From Parcubacteria group bacterium GW2011_GWA2_36_10 (lineage in GTDB: Bacteria; Patescibacteriota; Patescibacteriia; UBA1558; GWA2-36-10): a DNA stretch of 22,470 nucleotides. Location of the stretch: contig LBRC01000005.1 in the NCBI GenBank assembly GCA_000991205.1, positions 1-22,470 of the forward strand, read 5' to 3'. Shown piece by piece: positions 8,050 to 14,059 of this stretch. Within the stretch, counting starts at the first letter, position 1; each line of letters opens with the position of its first letter. The notes below the pieces were generated by a model. The model had not been told where the DNA came from. It saw only the letters and a list, made by a program, of their open reading frames with translations, and made no database searches. The translations under genes were made by a program, and so were the position numbers.

Positions 8050-8172
8050 CTAAAATTTATTTACTTTTTTTCTTCGCCGCGCCAACATCGCTCTTTTTAT
8101 TTCCAGCCGTTTCTTGGTTTTGTGAGAATGTGTTTTTCTGCTTTCTCCTACAGCGTTACTTCTTTTTGCCAT
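8050..8172 (-). CDS. Very basic 40-residue protein of unknown function
   Basis: Reading frame found by eye: ATG at 8172, TAG at 8050. The product begins MAKRSNAVGESRKTHSHKTK and contains 16 Lys/Arg, 2 His and only 2 Glu in 40 residues, with a run of basic residues near the end (LARRRKKV). Such composition points to nucleic-acid binding, like small ribosomal or nucleoid proteins, but I cannot match it to a known family. The case for a real gene is the context: an extended -10 promoter (TGTTATACT) ends about 32 bases upstream and an intrinsic terminator follows, giving a neat monocistronic unit of about 200 bases. No Shine-Dalgarno is visible. It sits directly where the RhuM III gene is truncated. 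It could instead be a small RNA. Confidence 0.45.
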   Translation of the reverse strand: MAKRSNAVGESRKTHSHKTKKRLEIKRAMLARRRKKVNKF

Positions 8173-8191
8173 ATATTTTTTGCTAAATTAA

Positions 8192-8722
8192 TTATGTATG
8201 ATTGAGTATAACACAAAAATCCAAAAAATGGAAACGTTCCGAAATTTTTCTATAAAATCTTTTTTCCGAGGTACGTATATCCGCAATCCGGCGGGTTAAT
8301 TCTTCAAAATAATCAAATGGCAAATCAGGATTTTTTAGCCGTTCATCGTCCATAACAAAACCTTTGACGATATATTCGCGCAAATGCGCAGTTGCCCACT
8401 GACGAAAGGCTGTCCCTTGAGGAGATTTGACACGATACCCAACTGCAATAATAAGGTCTAAATTGTAATATTTCACAATATATTCCTTATTATCTGCTCC
8501 AGTTCGTCGGAATTCCCGACATACTGAATCTGCTTTCAATTCACTATCCACAAATATATTTTGAATATGTTCTGTAATGGTCGATCGCCCTTTTTCAAAT
8601 AACTTAGAAATTGCGTCTTGGGTGAGCCATACGGTATCACCTTCAAAACGAACATCGATTTTTGCTTGTCCGTCTTCAGTTTTATAAATAATGATTTGCG
8701 ATTTTTGAGTTTCTTCTTTCAT
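8192..8722 (-). pseudogene. RhuM-family III, truncated at the C-terminus
   Basis: The first 160 or so residues match the intact RhuM copy: IIIYKTEDGQ, VWLTQDAISKLFEKGRSTITEHI, FRRTGADNKEYIV, YYNLDLIIAVGYRVKS, FRQWATAHLREYIVKGF, RTSEKRFYRKI. After that the frame runs into unrelated sequence and stops, where the intact copy continues for about 160 more residues. What is lost includes the HGYTAAE block and the charged tail. The break coincides with the promoter of the small basic-protein gene, so a deletion or insertion replaced the 3' half. The N-terminal domain is intact and has a strong promoter (8793-8821), so a shortened DNA-binding product could still be made and might interfere with the intact copy (inference). 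Confidence 0.75.
8205..8233 (-). promoter_or_regulatory. Extended -10 promoter of the small basic-protein gene
   Basis: On the minus strand TGTTATACT (8205-8213) is an extended -10 element. A weak -35-like TTCCAT lies at 8228-8233. The expected start of transcription is about 25 bases before the ATG at 8172. Confidence 0.5.
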
Positions 8723-8792
8723 ATTTTTTTATACTTTTATTACCCCGCTCATCAATCGCGGTAATAATAAATCCCGACTTAACAATACTTAA

Positions 8793-8821
8793 AGAATACC
8801 TCCATAAAAACCACTTGTCAA
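8793..8821 (-). promoter_or_regulatory. Promoter of RhuM III (cassette copy B)
   Basis: TTGACA (8816-8821), 17 bases, TATTCT (8793-8798) on the minus strand. It is nearly identical to copies A and C including the upstream GGGCGTTTTTTGTTT. The transcript leader would contain TTATTACC (8737-8744) and GGTAATAA (8760-8767) as a perfect 8-base inverted repeat before the start codon. Confidence 0.75.
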
Positions 8822-8824
8822 AAC

Positions 8825-8853
8825 AAAAAACGCCCTTAAACCAGGCATTTTTT
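8825..8853. terminator. Bidirectional hairpin terminator between the HD gene and RhuM III
   Basis: An A6 block, then GCC/GGC-type stem with short loop, then a T6 block; the A and T runs can extend the stem, so it works in both directions. It would end transcripts of the HD-hydrolase gene (stop at 8933) and insulate the RhuM III promoter that follows at once. Confidence 0.6.
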
Positions 8854-8932
8854 GATAATCGCACTTCCGCGACCCAGGTCGGTCGCTTCCGCCTTCGCGT
8901 AAAGCTACGGCTATATGGCCAAGTTTAGCTTT

Positions 8933-9526
8933 TTACTCTGAACTAAATCCTAAAGCTGTTTTCCGTTCAAGAAATTCAGAGTATTCAAGGTCTTTAAGAG
9001 CAGAAACATATTCCTCAATATGTTTTTTTGGTAGAAAATCATCTGTGTCTTGCAGGATAACCTTAAAGTATTCCATTTTCTTTTCTTTTGGGGCATTAAA
9101 TCGAGACCACGCCACTGAACCTTCGTTTTTTAACAGTTCTGTAAGCGAACGCATATTCGCAAGTGCGTCGACACTCTTAATAAAATAAGCGTCTTGGTTC
9201 AAACGAAGCCGTTTTAAATTTTCATTTTTTCTATCAATCCAGTCGGTGATTGTTTTGTCTTCGGTTAATGCAGACACGATATTTTTGACTTCACTGCCAA
9301 ACTCTGTCTCAACATCCTCTATCAGATATTCACAGCCTTCTACGGTATCGTGCAGAATAGCGGCGGCAACTAATGCTGGGTTAGCCGTGTATCTAGCAAC
9401 GATAATGCCAACTTCAAGCGGGTGCACGACATAAGGAATTTTGCCATCACCCTTTCTTACTTGCCCTTTGTGAAGCTCGATTGCTTTTGAAAGAGCTTTT
9501 TCCACGAGATTATTTGTGTTATCCAT
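8933..9526 (-). CDS. HD-domain phosphohydrolase, SpoT/MESH1-like
   Basis: Single-domain HD hydrolase of 197 residues resembling the (p)ppGpp hydrolase half of RelA/SpoT and the small alarmone hydrolase MESH1. The metal ligands are visible at near-MESH1 spacing: H35 (YVVHPLEVG), H59-D60 (AILHDTVEG) and D120 (IKSVDALANM). The usual K-ADR at the last motif is altered to KSVDALAN. GKIPYVVHPLEV is the standard SpoT-type opening. No synthetase, TGS or ACT domain is present, so it would only hydrolyse. It is preceded on the same strand by a promoter and a structured RNA ending in a terminator hairpin (9595-9780), suggesting controlled read-through. It is followed by the hairpin at 8825-8853. Alarmone or another nucleotide as substrate is inference. 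Confidence 0.82.
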   Translation of the reverse strand: MDNTNNLVEKALSKAIELHKGQVRKGDGKIPYVVHPLEVGIIVARYTANPALVAAAILHDTVEGCEYLIEDVETEFGSEVKNIVSALTEDKTITDWIDRKNENLKRLRLNQDAYFIKSVDALANMRSLTELLKNEGSVAWSRFNAPKEKKMEYFKVILQDTDDFLPKKHIEEYVSALKDLEYSEFLERKTALGFSSE

Positions 9527-9594
9527 ATTTTTTTGATTAATTATTTTTATTGCTGATTAAGCCGTGTTTGTTCTCGTTCGACCTAGCCAAAAAC

Positions 9595-9780
9595 AAAAAA
9601 GCGGCTAAGAGATTTCACCAAAAGATATTGCTATCTCTTAGATTGAAATCTCCCAACCGCTTTTACGATTAGTCGCTTATTTCATTTGGCTCTCCGCAGA
9701 TTTCCCAGATTGCCTACCCCGAAGGGAGAAACAGGCGGTTCGTGATTACCTGCACGAACTACAGCTTTATTATCAATTAC
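9595..9780 (-). ncRNA. Structured leader RNA or small RNA upstream of the HD gene
   Basis: Minus-strand RNA of about 186 bases bounded by a promoter (9787-9814) and a strong terminator. Elements 5' to 3': a hairpin GTTCGTG/CACGAAC (9753-9759 with 9738-9744), a CCC-TTCG-GGG hairpin inside GCCT/AGGC, a linker, then a 17-base-pair stem (9644-9660 with 9601-9617) capped by a second stem with a GCAA tetraloop, and a U6 tract at 9595-9600. Several pairs of the long stem are G-U on this strand and would be A-C mismatches on the other, which shows which strand is the RNA. GAAATCT at 9698-9704 repeats part of the 3' terminator arm and could pair with the 5' arm instead, a possible antiterminator. It is either an attenuator/riboswitch for the HD gene 70 bases downstream or an independent small RNA. 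It matches no RNA family I know. Confidence 0.55.
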
Positions 9781-9786
9781 GCTTTT

Positions 9787-9814
9787 ATTATAGCAAACTG
9801 GTTGAAAAAAGCAA
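9787..9814 (-). promoter_or_regulatory. Promoter of the structured RNA / HD gene
   Basis: On the minus strand a perfect TATAAT (9787-9792) preceded by TGC, an extended -10 element, with a -35-like TTGCTT (9809-9814) at a 16-base spacing. Transcription should start near 9780. Confidence 0.7.
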
Positions 9815-9844
9815 TTTTACGGCTCTAAATTGTACTTGTTATTT

Positions 9845-10128
9845 TTATTCTTCATAATTTTCCGAATCAAGACTTTCCTGCATATATTCATACACAGTTT
9901 TAATAACTTCTTTTACAACATCAGAACAATTTTTGTAGCGCATCTTTTCTAAAGCCACATCACGAAACCGCCGAATTGGTTCAGAAATCAATGCGTGAAT
10001 ACCGGATGTACATTGATCCACTTTGGATGAGAATAAATATGAAGATGCTCAGGATCAAAAAAATCCAGATTGCTTATAAAACGGTCAAAATTGCGTAAAT
10101 AGTCTGAATTGGATAATGTCGCTTTCAT
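9845..10128 (-). pseudogene. Broken small gene of unknown function
   Basis: The frame opens at ATG 10128 (MKATLSNSDYLRNF...FFDPEHL) and hits a stop after about 45 codons. A second frame continues with protein-like sequence, TSGIHALISEPIRRFRD, VALEKMRYKNCSDVVKEVIK, and ends SENYEE at TAA 9845. The two halves overlap and join by a one-base shift near 10030-10050, giving about 94 residues rich in helix-forming charged residues. I do not recognise the family. The gene has a near-consensus promoter only a few bases before its ATG (10135-10163), so the mRNA would be almost leaderless. A true frameshift or a sequence error would both fit. Confidence 0.4.
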
Positions 10129-10134
10129 ATTGCC

Positions 10135-10178
10135 ATTTTACCTGTAGAGCGTGTTTGTGTCAATATACGCCCTACAGG
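10135..10178 (-). promoter_or_regulatory. Promoter inside a 12-base inverted repeat (operator-like)
   Basis: TTGACA (10158-10163), 17 bases, TAAAAT (10135-10140) on the minus strand. The arms CCTGTAGAGCGT (10141-10152) and ACGCCCTACAGG (10167-10178) are inverted repeats matching at 11 of 12 bases. One arm lies between the -35 and -10, the other just upstream of the -35. A dimeric protein bound to both arms would cover the promoter. It could also be a recombination site. Confidence 0.55.
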
Positions 10179-10204
10179 GAATAAAAGACGGAAAACATCG
10201 CTTT

Positions 10205-10380
10205 TTAGCCTATTTTGTTGATATCTACAAGTCCAGCATCAACTGCTTTTAATTCGTTAAACGTATCATTACGATTCGTTCTTGTTCGGCGAGAGGTGGA
10301 ATAAAACTTATGCGAAGTATATACTCAGGGCTGGTTCGATTTATGAAAAACGGGAGTTGTTGAGTTGCTTGCGAAGCAGA
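10205..10380 (-). pseudogene. Remnant of a type I restriction specificity subunit (HsdS)
   Basis: A minus-strand frame reads SASQATQQLPFFINRTSPEY followed by FIPPLAEQERIV. PPLAEQ-RIV is the hallmark that follows each target-recognition domain in HsdS proteins. It stops shortly after; a shift of frame then gives NELKAVDAGLVDINKI. A stop also lies just upstream of the fragment. Only about 55 residues of an original protein of about 400 are left, with no start and no hsdM or hsdR beside it. It shows that a type I restriction system once lay here. Confidence 0.55.
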
Positions 10381-10415
10381 TTAGTTTTGATGGATAAGGA
10401 AATACGATTAGAAAA

Positions 10416-11171
10416 TCATGATACCAAAGCCGCGACCGCCAACGTGTAACTGCAATAATCACAATCAGGATCAGCGTCTGGAATACTATCGCTATTTAGA
10501 CATTTATGAATTTTAAAAATGATTTTTTCTACCCAAGAATTATCGCCTTTATAAGGAATCAAATTAACCCGAAATTCCAGCTTCTGATCAAAAGCTTTAG
10601 CATCAGCAATTCCGTTGCAATAAACAAAATAGCCGGTATCAGAAACCTTATAGTCATTTCGCCTCAAGAGCCACTGATAGATTTCCATTTGCCTTTTATA
10701 ACCGATCTGCCAATCTTTATTGAGCTCGGTGATGTCCTCATCCTTTGATGTTGCCTTGTAATCAACGACAATATATTCGCCTTTGGAGTTTTGCCAGAGA
10801 TCGTCAATCGCACCGAATACTAAAAAGTTAGTAAGCTCGTGCAGATGTTGAATGCCGGTAAAGTTATGTCTCCATTTGTCCAAGTCCTCGTGGACAACAG
10901 GGCGAGCATCAACGTCGTACTTCTCAATCAACGGATGTTTGGTGCCATTTGCCCGGTGGATATCAAACTCTTGTTTTAATAGAGCGTCAACGGCGGAGTT
11001 CAAAGTAAATGGATACCCAGGTGGCCGACTAATTCCCAAACGCCGATCCAAATAAAAACATCGCGGACAGTTTAAAAATAAATCGATTTTTGATCGGGAT
11101 AGTTTGAACGGTTCTTTTGATTTTGGTTCGTATAGATTGCGCGTACGCTGGGAGTTGTAGTATTGGGACAT
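10416..11171 (-). CDS. PD-(D/E)XK nuclease, Cas4/RecB-like with four cysteines
   Basis: RecB/Cas4-type nuclease of 251 residues. It shows LSRSKIDLFLNCPRCFY with C35 and C38, the core GAIDDLW (D123/D124), IVVDYKAT (D137-x-K139), the QMEIY motif (Q161, Y165) that defines the RecB-like group, and DPDCDYCSY with C237 and C240. One cysteine pair at each end matches the arrangement that binds a 4Fe-4S cluster in Cas4 and AddB. Expected activity is metal-dependent exonuclease or end processing of DNA. No cas1, cas2 or CRISPR repeat is present, so a CRISPR role is not supported; repair or mobile-element biology is more likely. It follows the unknown gene 11201-11839 after 29 bases, same strand, and probably shares its transcript. 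Confidence 0.85.
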   Translation of the reverse strand: MSQYYNSQRTRNLYEPKSKEPFKLSRSKIDLFLNCPRCFYLDRRLGISRPPGYPFTLNSAVDALLKQEFDIHRANGTKHPLIEKYDVDARPVVHEDLDKWRHNFTGIQHLHELTNFLVFGAIDDLWQNSKGEYIVVDYKATSKDEDITELNKDWQIGYKRQMEIYQWLLRRNDYKVSDTGYFVYCNGIADAKAFDQKLEFRVNLIPYKGDNSWVEKIIFKIHKCLNSDSIPDADPDCDYCSYTLAVAALVS

Positions 11172-11200
11172 AAATTATTGCGCCGACATGGCATTTTATT

Positions 11201-11839
11201 TTAATCAGCCATATATCTGCTAAAACGGCTTATATAATCCGCGCCACAGTCCTCTCGCATTCTAGCAAACACCATTTGCGCCGATTTGTACTTACTTGCC
11301 GGTAGAGAATCAACGTATTTGTATCTTTTATATTTTGGCTGCCATAAAGCGATCAACAATCCATTTAAGTACACGAACAAAGAATATAAAATACTATCAG
11401 CTTGTTCCGATTTTAGCATTCCCTTGAGAATAAATTTGTCACCAGGAAACCGAATATGAACAGTCAACGGCCCGATCTCATTACAAATCATCCGCACCGC
11501 CGCATAGCGAATAACACCATTGGAATGCTGTAATAATTGAAAAAGCCAAGGAAAAAGAAAATCAGGCTGTGCTTCTTTGTCATGTAAATAATAAATAACT
11601 GAAATCGAAACTACAAAATCCTCCTGCCGCCATTCCTCAACTATTTTATCGTATTCGCGCGGCGCGTCGTTAACTAAATTTTTAATATCTTGATATTCAT
11701 CCCTACCGCACTGAGCGCTATATAGCAACTTGCTGACTCTACGCGCGGCTAAATGACTATCGTTTTTGTCGGCACTTAGAATAGTCTCAAAGCATTCTTT
11801 GATAGTCTTTATAGTTACGGTTTTTTGATTTCTGGTCAT
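11201..11839 (-). CDS. Unknown protein, helical, coupled to a RhuM remnant
   Basis: Protein of 212 residues that I do not recognise. It looks all-helical, with amphipathic stretches (PWLFQLLQHSNGVIRYAAVR) that recall HEAT-type repeats, and no signal peptide or metal motif. The start ATG at 11839 overlaps the stop of the truncated RhuM gene as ATGA, so translation is likely coupled to it and driven by the promoter at 12198-12226. Twenty-nine bases downstream begins the Cas4/RecB-like nuclease, which suggests a two-gene functional pair fed by a RhuM remnant. It is more basic and tyrosine-rich towards the C-terminus (YKRYKYVDSLPASKYKS). Scaffold or DNA-binding partner is a guess. Confidence 0.6.
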   Translation of the reverse strand: MTRNQKTVTIKTIKECFETILSADKNDSHLAARRVSKLLYSAQCGRDEYQDIKNLVNDAPREYDKIVEEWRQEDFVVSISVIYYLHDKEAQPDFLFPWLFQLLQHSNGVIRYAAVRMICNEIGPLTVHIRFPGDKFILKGMLKSEQADSILYSLFVYLNGLLIALWQPKYKRYKYVDSLPASKYKSAQMVFARMREDCGADYISRFSRYMAD

Positions 11840-12135
11840 AAATTTAGGCTGTTGGCACTGATCATGGCGTTAATTGATTCCCTCTTGGTCTTGTATCTCT
11901 TTTTGTCCGAGGCAGTTATTAAGAAATCCTTAATAACTGAATCTTGATTGAGTTCTCCCGATTGGAATATGTTTTTAAGATGTATATTGATATTGGCGAC
12001 AGTCGTCTGAAAAAGCTCTGCCATAAGCTTTTGCGTCAGCCAGACATTTTCATGCTCAAATCTGACTTCAACGCGGGTTTTCCCGTCTCCGGTCTGATAA
12101 ATAATTATTTGCGATTGTCGATTGTTTTTTTTCAT
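11836..12135 (-). pseudogene. RhuM-family IV, N-terminal remnant (99 aa)
   Basis: The first 83 residues match the RhuM N-terminus (IIIYQTGDGKTRVEVRFE, VWLTQKLMAELFQ, NIFQSGEL, DFLITASDKKRYKTK). The expected HYNLDAILAIGYRV block is replaced by RESINAMISANSLNL and a stop, so three quarters of the protein is gone. The remaining piece still holds the putative helix-turn-helix. The promoter, leader and start are intact, and its stop is fused as ATGA to the next gene. It may now act mainly as a leader cistron giving expression to 11201-11839 and 10416-11171 (inference). Confidence 0.7.
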
Positions 12136-12197
12136 TTTTATTTAAACAATTCTGCCCCTCCAGAGGCGGGCAGGCGCGGGCTTTGGCTACTACTTAC

Positions 12198-12226
12198 AGA
12201 ATACCCCCATCACCGCCGCTTGTCAA
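12198..12226 (-). promoter_or_regulatory. Promoter of RhuM IV operon (cassette copy C)
   Basis: TTGACA (12221-12226), 17 bases, TATTCT (12198-12203) on the minus strand, the same layout and upstream block as copies A and B. The spacer has diverged (GGCGGTGATGGGGG) while both hexamers are conserved, which argues that the hexamers are under selection. Confidence 0.75.
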
Positions 12227-12229
12227 AAC

Positions 12230-12258
12230 AAAAAACGCCCTAAAAACAGGCATTTTTT
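12230..12258. terminator. Bidirectional hairpin terminator downstream of tRNA-Asn
   Basis: A6-CGCCC, short loop, AGGCA-T6. On the minus strand it lies about 50 bases after the tRNA 3' end, a suitable place to end the tRNA precursor transcript. It also separates the tRNA from the RhuM IV promoter that follows at once. Confidence 0.6.
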
Positions 12259-12308
12259 GATAATCGCGTTTCCGCGACCCATGTCGGTCGCTGGAACTAC
12301 GCATGGCT

Positions 12309-12623
12309 TGGCTCCCGGGGTCGGACTCGAACCGACAACAAATTGGTTACACGTAATCTCAATGTTTCCATTGGGCGTGGACTATATCATTGCCCCTCTT
12401 CAGGGCATGAGGCGCTTCACCCGACATAAATCGGATTACTCCCAAAGGGATAGTCTCTGAACCTTCCCGCCACATTGGCTGGCTTGGCTGCTGATTACCA
12501 TAGCCCGATTACTCTCGAACTTTAGGCTTCCAGCAATTCACCTCATTTTTCAATCCCGATTTCTCGGAAAAGCTGCGTTTTTTTGTGTCACAGCCAACTG
12601 CTCTACCATTGAGCTACCCGGGA
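12309..12623 (-). tRNA. tRNA-Asn(GUU) interrupted by a group I intron
   Basis: The 5' exon (12590-12623) gives TCCCGGG acceptor strand, TA, the D arm GCTC/GAGC, and the anticodon stem GTTGG with loop start CTGT. The 3' exon (12309-12349) begins TAA, then CCAAT, a 5-base variable loop, the T arm GTCGG-TTCGAGT-CCGAC, CCCGGGA, discriminator G and an encoded CCA. Joined, the loop is CTGTTAA, so the anticodon is GTT (Asn). Acceptor, D, anticodon (one G-U pair) and T stems all close. G at position 73 and the T1-A72 pair suit Asn. The mature tRNA is 75 bases. The intron sits between positions 35 and 36, inside the anticodon. The gene lies about 100 bases downstream of rpoD, same strand. Confidence 0.92.
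12350..12589 (-). ncRNA. Group I self-splicing intron in tRNA-Asn (240 nt)
   Basis: The 5' splice site follows a U and the intron ends in G, as required for group I. P1 is visible: exon GCTGT pairs with the internal guide GCAGC about 13 bases into the intron, giving the U-G pair at the cleavage site. Conserved core strings are present in order: AATTGCTGGAAGCC (P/P4), AATCAGCAGCCAAGCC (Q), GGTTCAGAGACTA (R, P7) and ATGATATAGTCC (S, P7 3'). P2 (CCGAGAAATCGG) and P9 (CAATGGAAACATTG) hairpins can also be drawn. No homing endonuclease reading frame fits inside. It should splice by guanosine attack without protein, though this is not proven here. The subgroup is not assigned. Confidence 0.9.
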
Positions 12624-12724
12624 AAAATAATCAATTAAATGTCAAAGAACAAAATCCAAATATCAAATTTCTAAATTCAACCAGCAAAAACTATACTACC
12701 GACTTTTTAATGATTTGTAAAGCC

Positions 12725-14026
12725 TCAATAATCTTCCAGCAACTGCATATCTTTGGATGCGGAAATTTTTTCCAAGGCCTTAGCCTCGATCTGGCGAATG
12801 CGCTCGCGCGTAACGCCAAACTCCTGCCCCACCTCTTCCAAGGTGTGCGCCACCCCGTCCTCCAGGCCAAAACGCATTCTGATGATTTTCTGCTCACGCG
12901 GATTTAAAGCCTTTAAAACTTCTTGCACGTGCGAACGCAAAAGCTGTAAAGACGCGATCCGGGCCGGGCTAATCGTTTTTTCGTCCTCGATAAAATCTCC
13001 GAGCGTGGAATCACGGTCGTCCTCATCCCCGACCGAAGTCTCAAGCGAAACCGTGTCCTGCGAAATTTTGATAATGTAGCGAATCTTGGTGATATCTTCG
13101 CCCATCTCAGCGGCTAACTCCTCTGGCTCCGGTTCGCGGCCCAAAATTTGCGTCAATTCGCGTTGCACTTGCTGAAATTTATTGATCGTCTCCACCATAT
13201 GCACTGGAATGCGAATCGTCCGAGATTGATCCGCCAAAGCCCGCGTAATCGCCTGCCTAATCCACCATGTGGCGTAAGTAGAAAATTTATAACCTTTGCG
13301 GTAATCAAACTTTTCCACCGCCCGGAATAAGCCGATATTGCCTTCCTGAATCAAATCCAAAAGCGACAAACTTCGACCGGTAAATTTTTTGGCGATGGAA
13401 ACAACCAGCCGCAAATTGGCTTCGATCAGCCGCTTCTTAGCCTCCAAGTCACCCTGCTCTTTGCGTTTGGCCAAAAGTACTTCTTGCTCGGATTTTAAAA
13501 GCGACACCTTGCCGATTTCCCGCAAATACATCTGGATCGAGTCATTGGAAATATCAGATAAATCCAAAGATTTGGCCGAAGTAACGAGCGATGATAAATG
13601 GGGCAGAGTGTCGTCGTCGCCAGCCGGCTTTTTGACCATTTGCCAACCAGTATGGCTAAGCACGCCGTCTTCGGTTTCCAAAACCGAAACATTAAGCCGC
13701 TCCAGCTCGTCCAGGGTTTCTTCTAATACATCCATGTAATCTTCAACCTGCGTAAACGTGTACAGCAATTCTTTTTGGGTGATAAAACCGCGGGTTAAGC
13801 CTTTTTTGATGAGCTGAGCAATCGCCTCTGCGGATGGCGGCAGGCTTTTTTTATAGCGTTCCGGTTTAGCGCTTATCTTGACCGGCGCGCGCTGCCCCAC
13901 AATTTTTTTGACCGACGATTTTATCGGTTTCTTGCCGACTTTTTTGCTGACAGCGCCATTGCTTGGCTTTTTACCGGCCAGCTTCTTGATTTTTTTTGAT
14001 TTTAATTTTTCTTTTACTTTTGACAT
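12725..14026 (-). CDS. rpoD: RNA polymerase primary sigma factor (sigma-70)
   Basis: Housekeeping sigma factor of 433 residues that directs RNA polymerase to -35/-10 promoters. A Lys-rich N-terminal extension (about 1-60) precedes a short region 1.1-like segment. Region 1.2 begins at [16 protein letters not shown]; region 2 has [34 protein letters not shown] and [20 protein letters not shown]; region 3 has [19 protein letters not shown]; region 4 has [15 protein letters not shown] and the helix-turn-helix [20 protein letters not shown]. It lies 33 bases downstream of dnaG, the usual partner. The near-consensus promoters of the accessory region should be read by this factor. No Shine-Dalgarno is seen. 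Confidence 0.97.
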   Translation of the reverse strand: MSKVKEKLKSKKIKKLAGKKPSNGAVSKKVGKKPIKSSVKKIVGQRAPVKISAKPERYKKSLPPSAEAIAQLIKKGLTRGFITQKELLYTFTQVEDYMDVLEETLDELERLNVSVLETEDGVLSHTGWQMVKKPAGDDDTLPHLSSLVTSAKSLDLSDISNDSIQMYLREIGKVSLLKSEQEVLLAKRKEQGDLEAKKRLIEANLRLVVSIAKKFTGRSLSLLDLIQEGNIGLFRAVEKFDYRKGYKFSTYATWWIRQAITRALADQSRTIRIPVHMVETINKFQQVQRELTQILGREPEPEELAAEMGEDITKIRYIIKISQDTVSLETSVGDEDDRDSTLGDFIEDEKTISPARIASLQLLRSHVQEVLKALNPREQKIIRMRFGLEDGVAHTLEEVGQEFGVTRERIRQIEAKALEKISASKDMQLLEDY

Positions 14027-14059
14027 AATTACTAAACTTAGGTTGATAACAAACGGGCA

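Larger units (their letters stand above)
8793..8887. repeat. Terminator-promoter cassette repeat, copy B
   Basis: About 95 bases that align without large gaps to 12198-12292 (copy C). The shared parts are the promoter, the AAAAAACGCCC...AGGCATTTTTT hairpin, GATAATCGC, and an inverted repeat GCGACC...GGTCGC at the far end. Copy A (7222-7260) keeps only the promoter-proximal part. All three lie just 5' of a RhuM gene. Confidence 0.7.
12198..12292. repeat. Terminator-promoter cassette repeat, copy C
   Basis: Partner of 8793-8887. It starts 17 bases from the 3' end of the tRNA-Asn gene and ends 62 bases from the RhuM IV start codon. Confidence 0.7.

Noticed and set aside
10416..11171. CRISPR adaptation gene cas4
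   Set aside because: The nuclease has Cas4-like motifs, but no repeat array, cas1 or cas2 is visible anywhere in the window.
12257..12460. Plus-strand frame of 67 codons across the tRNA and intron
   Set aside because: It lies antisense to the tRNA-Asn and group I intron; the structure fully explains the sequence.
12580..12600. tRNA-His reading (CTGTGAC looks like anticodon GTG)
   Set aside because: The 3' half of the anticodon arm is 240 bases away, discriminator is G, and no extra 5' G pairs with C73. Splicing after CTGT gives a consistent tRNA-Asn.
13389..13739. Plus-strand frame inside rpoD
   Set aside because: Antisense shadow of a conserved gene; the Ser-rich translation is typical of such shadows.
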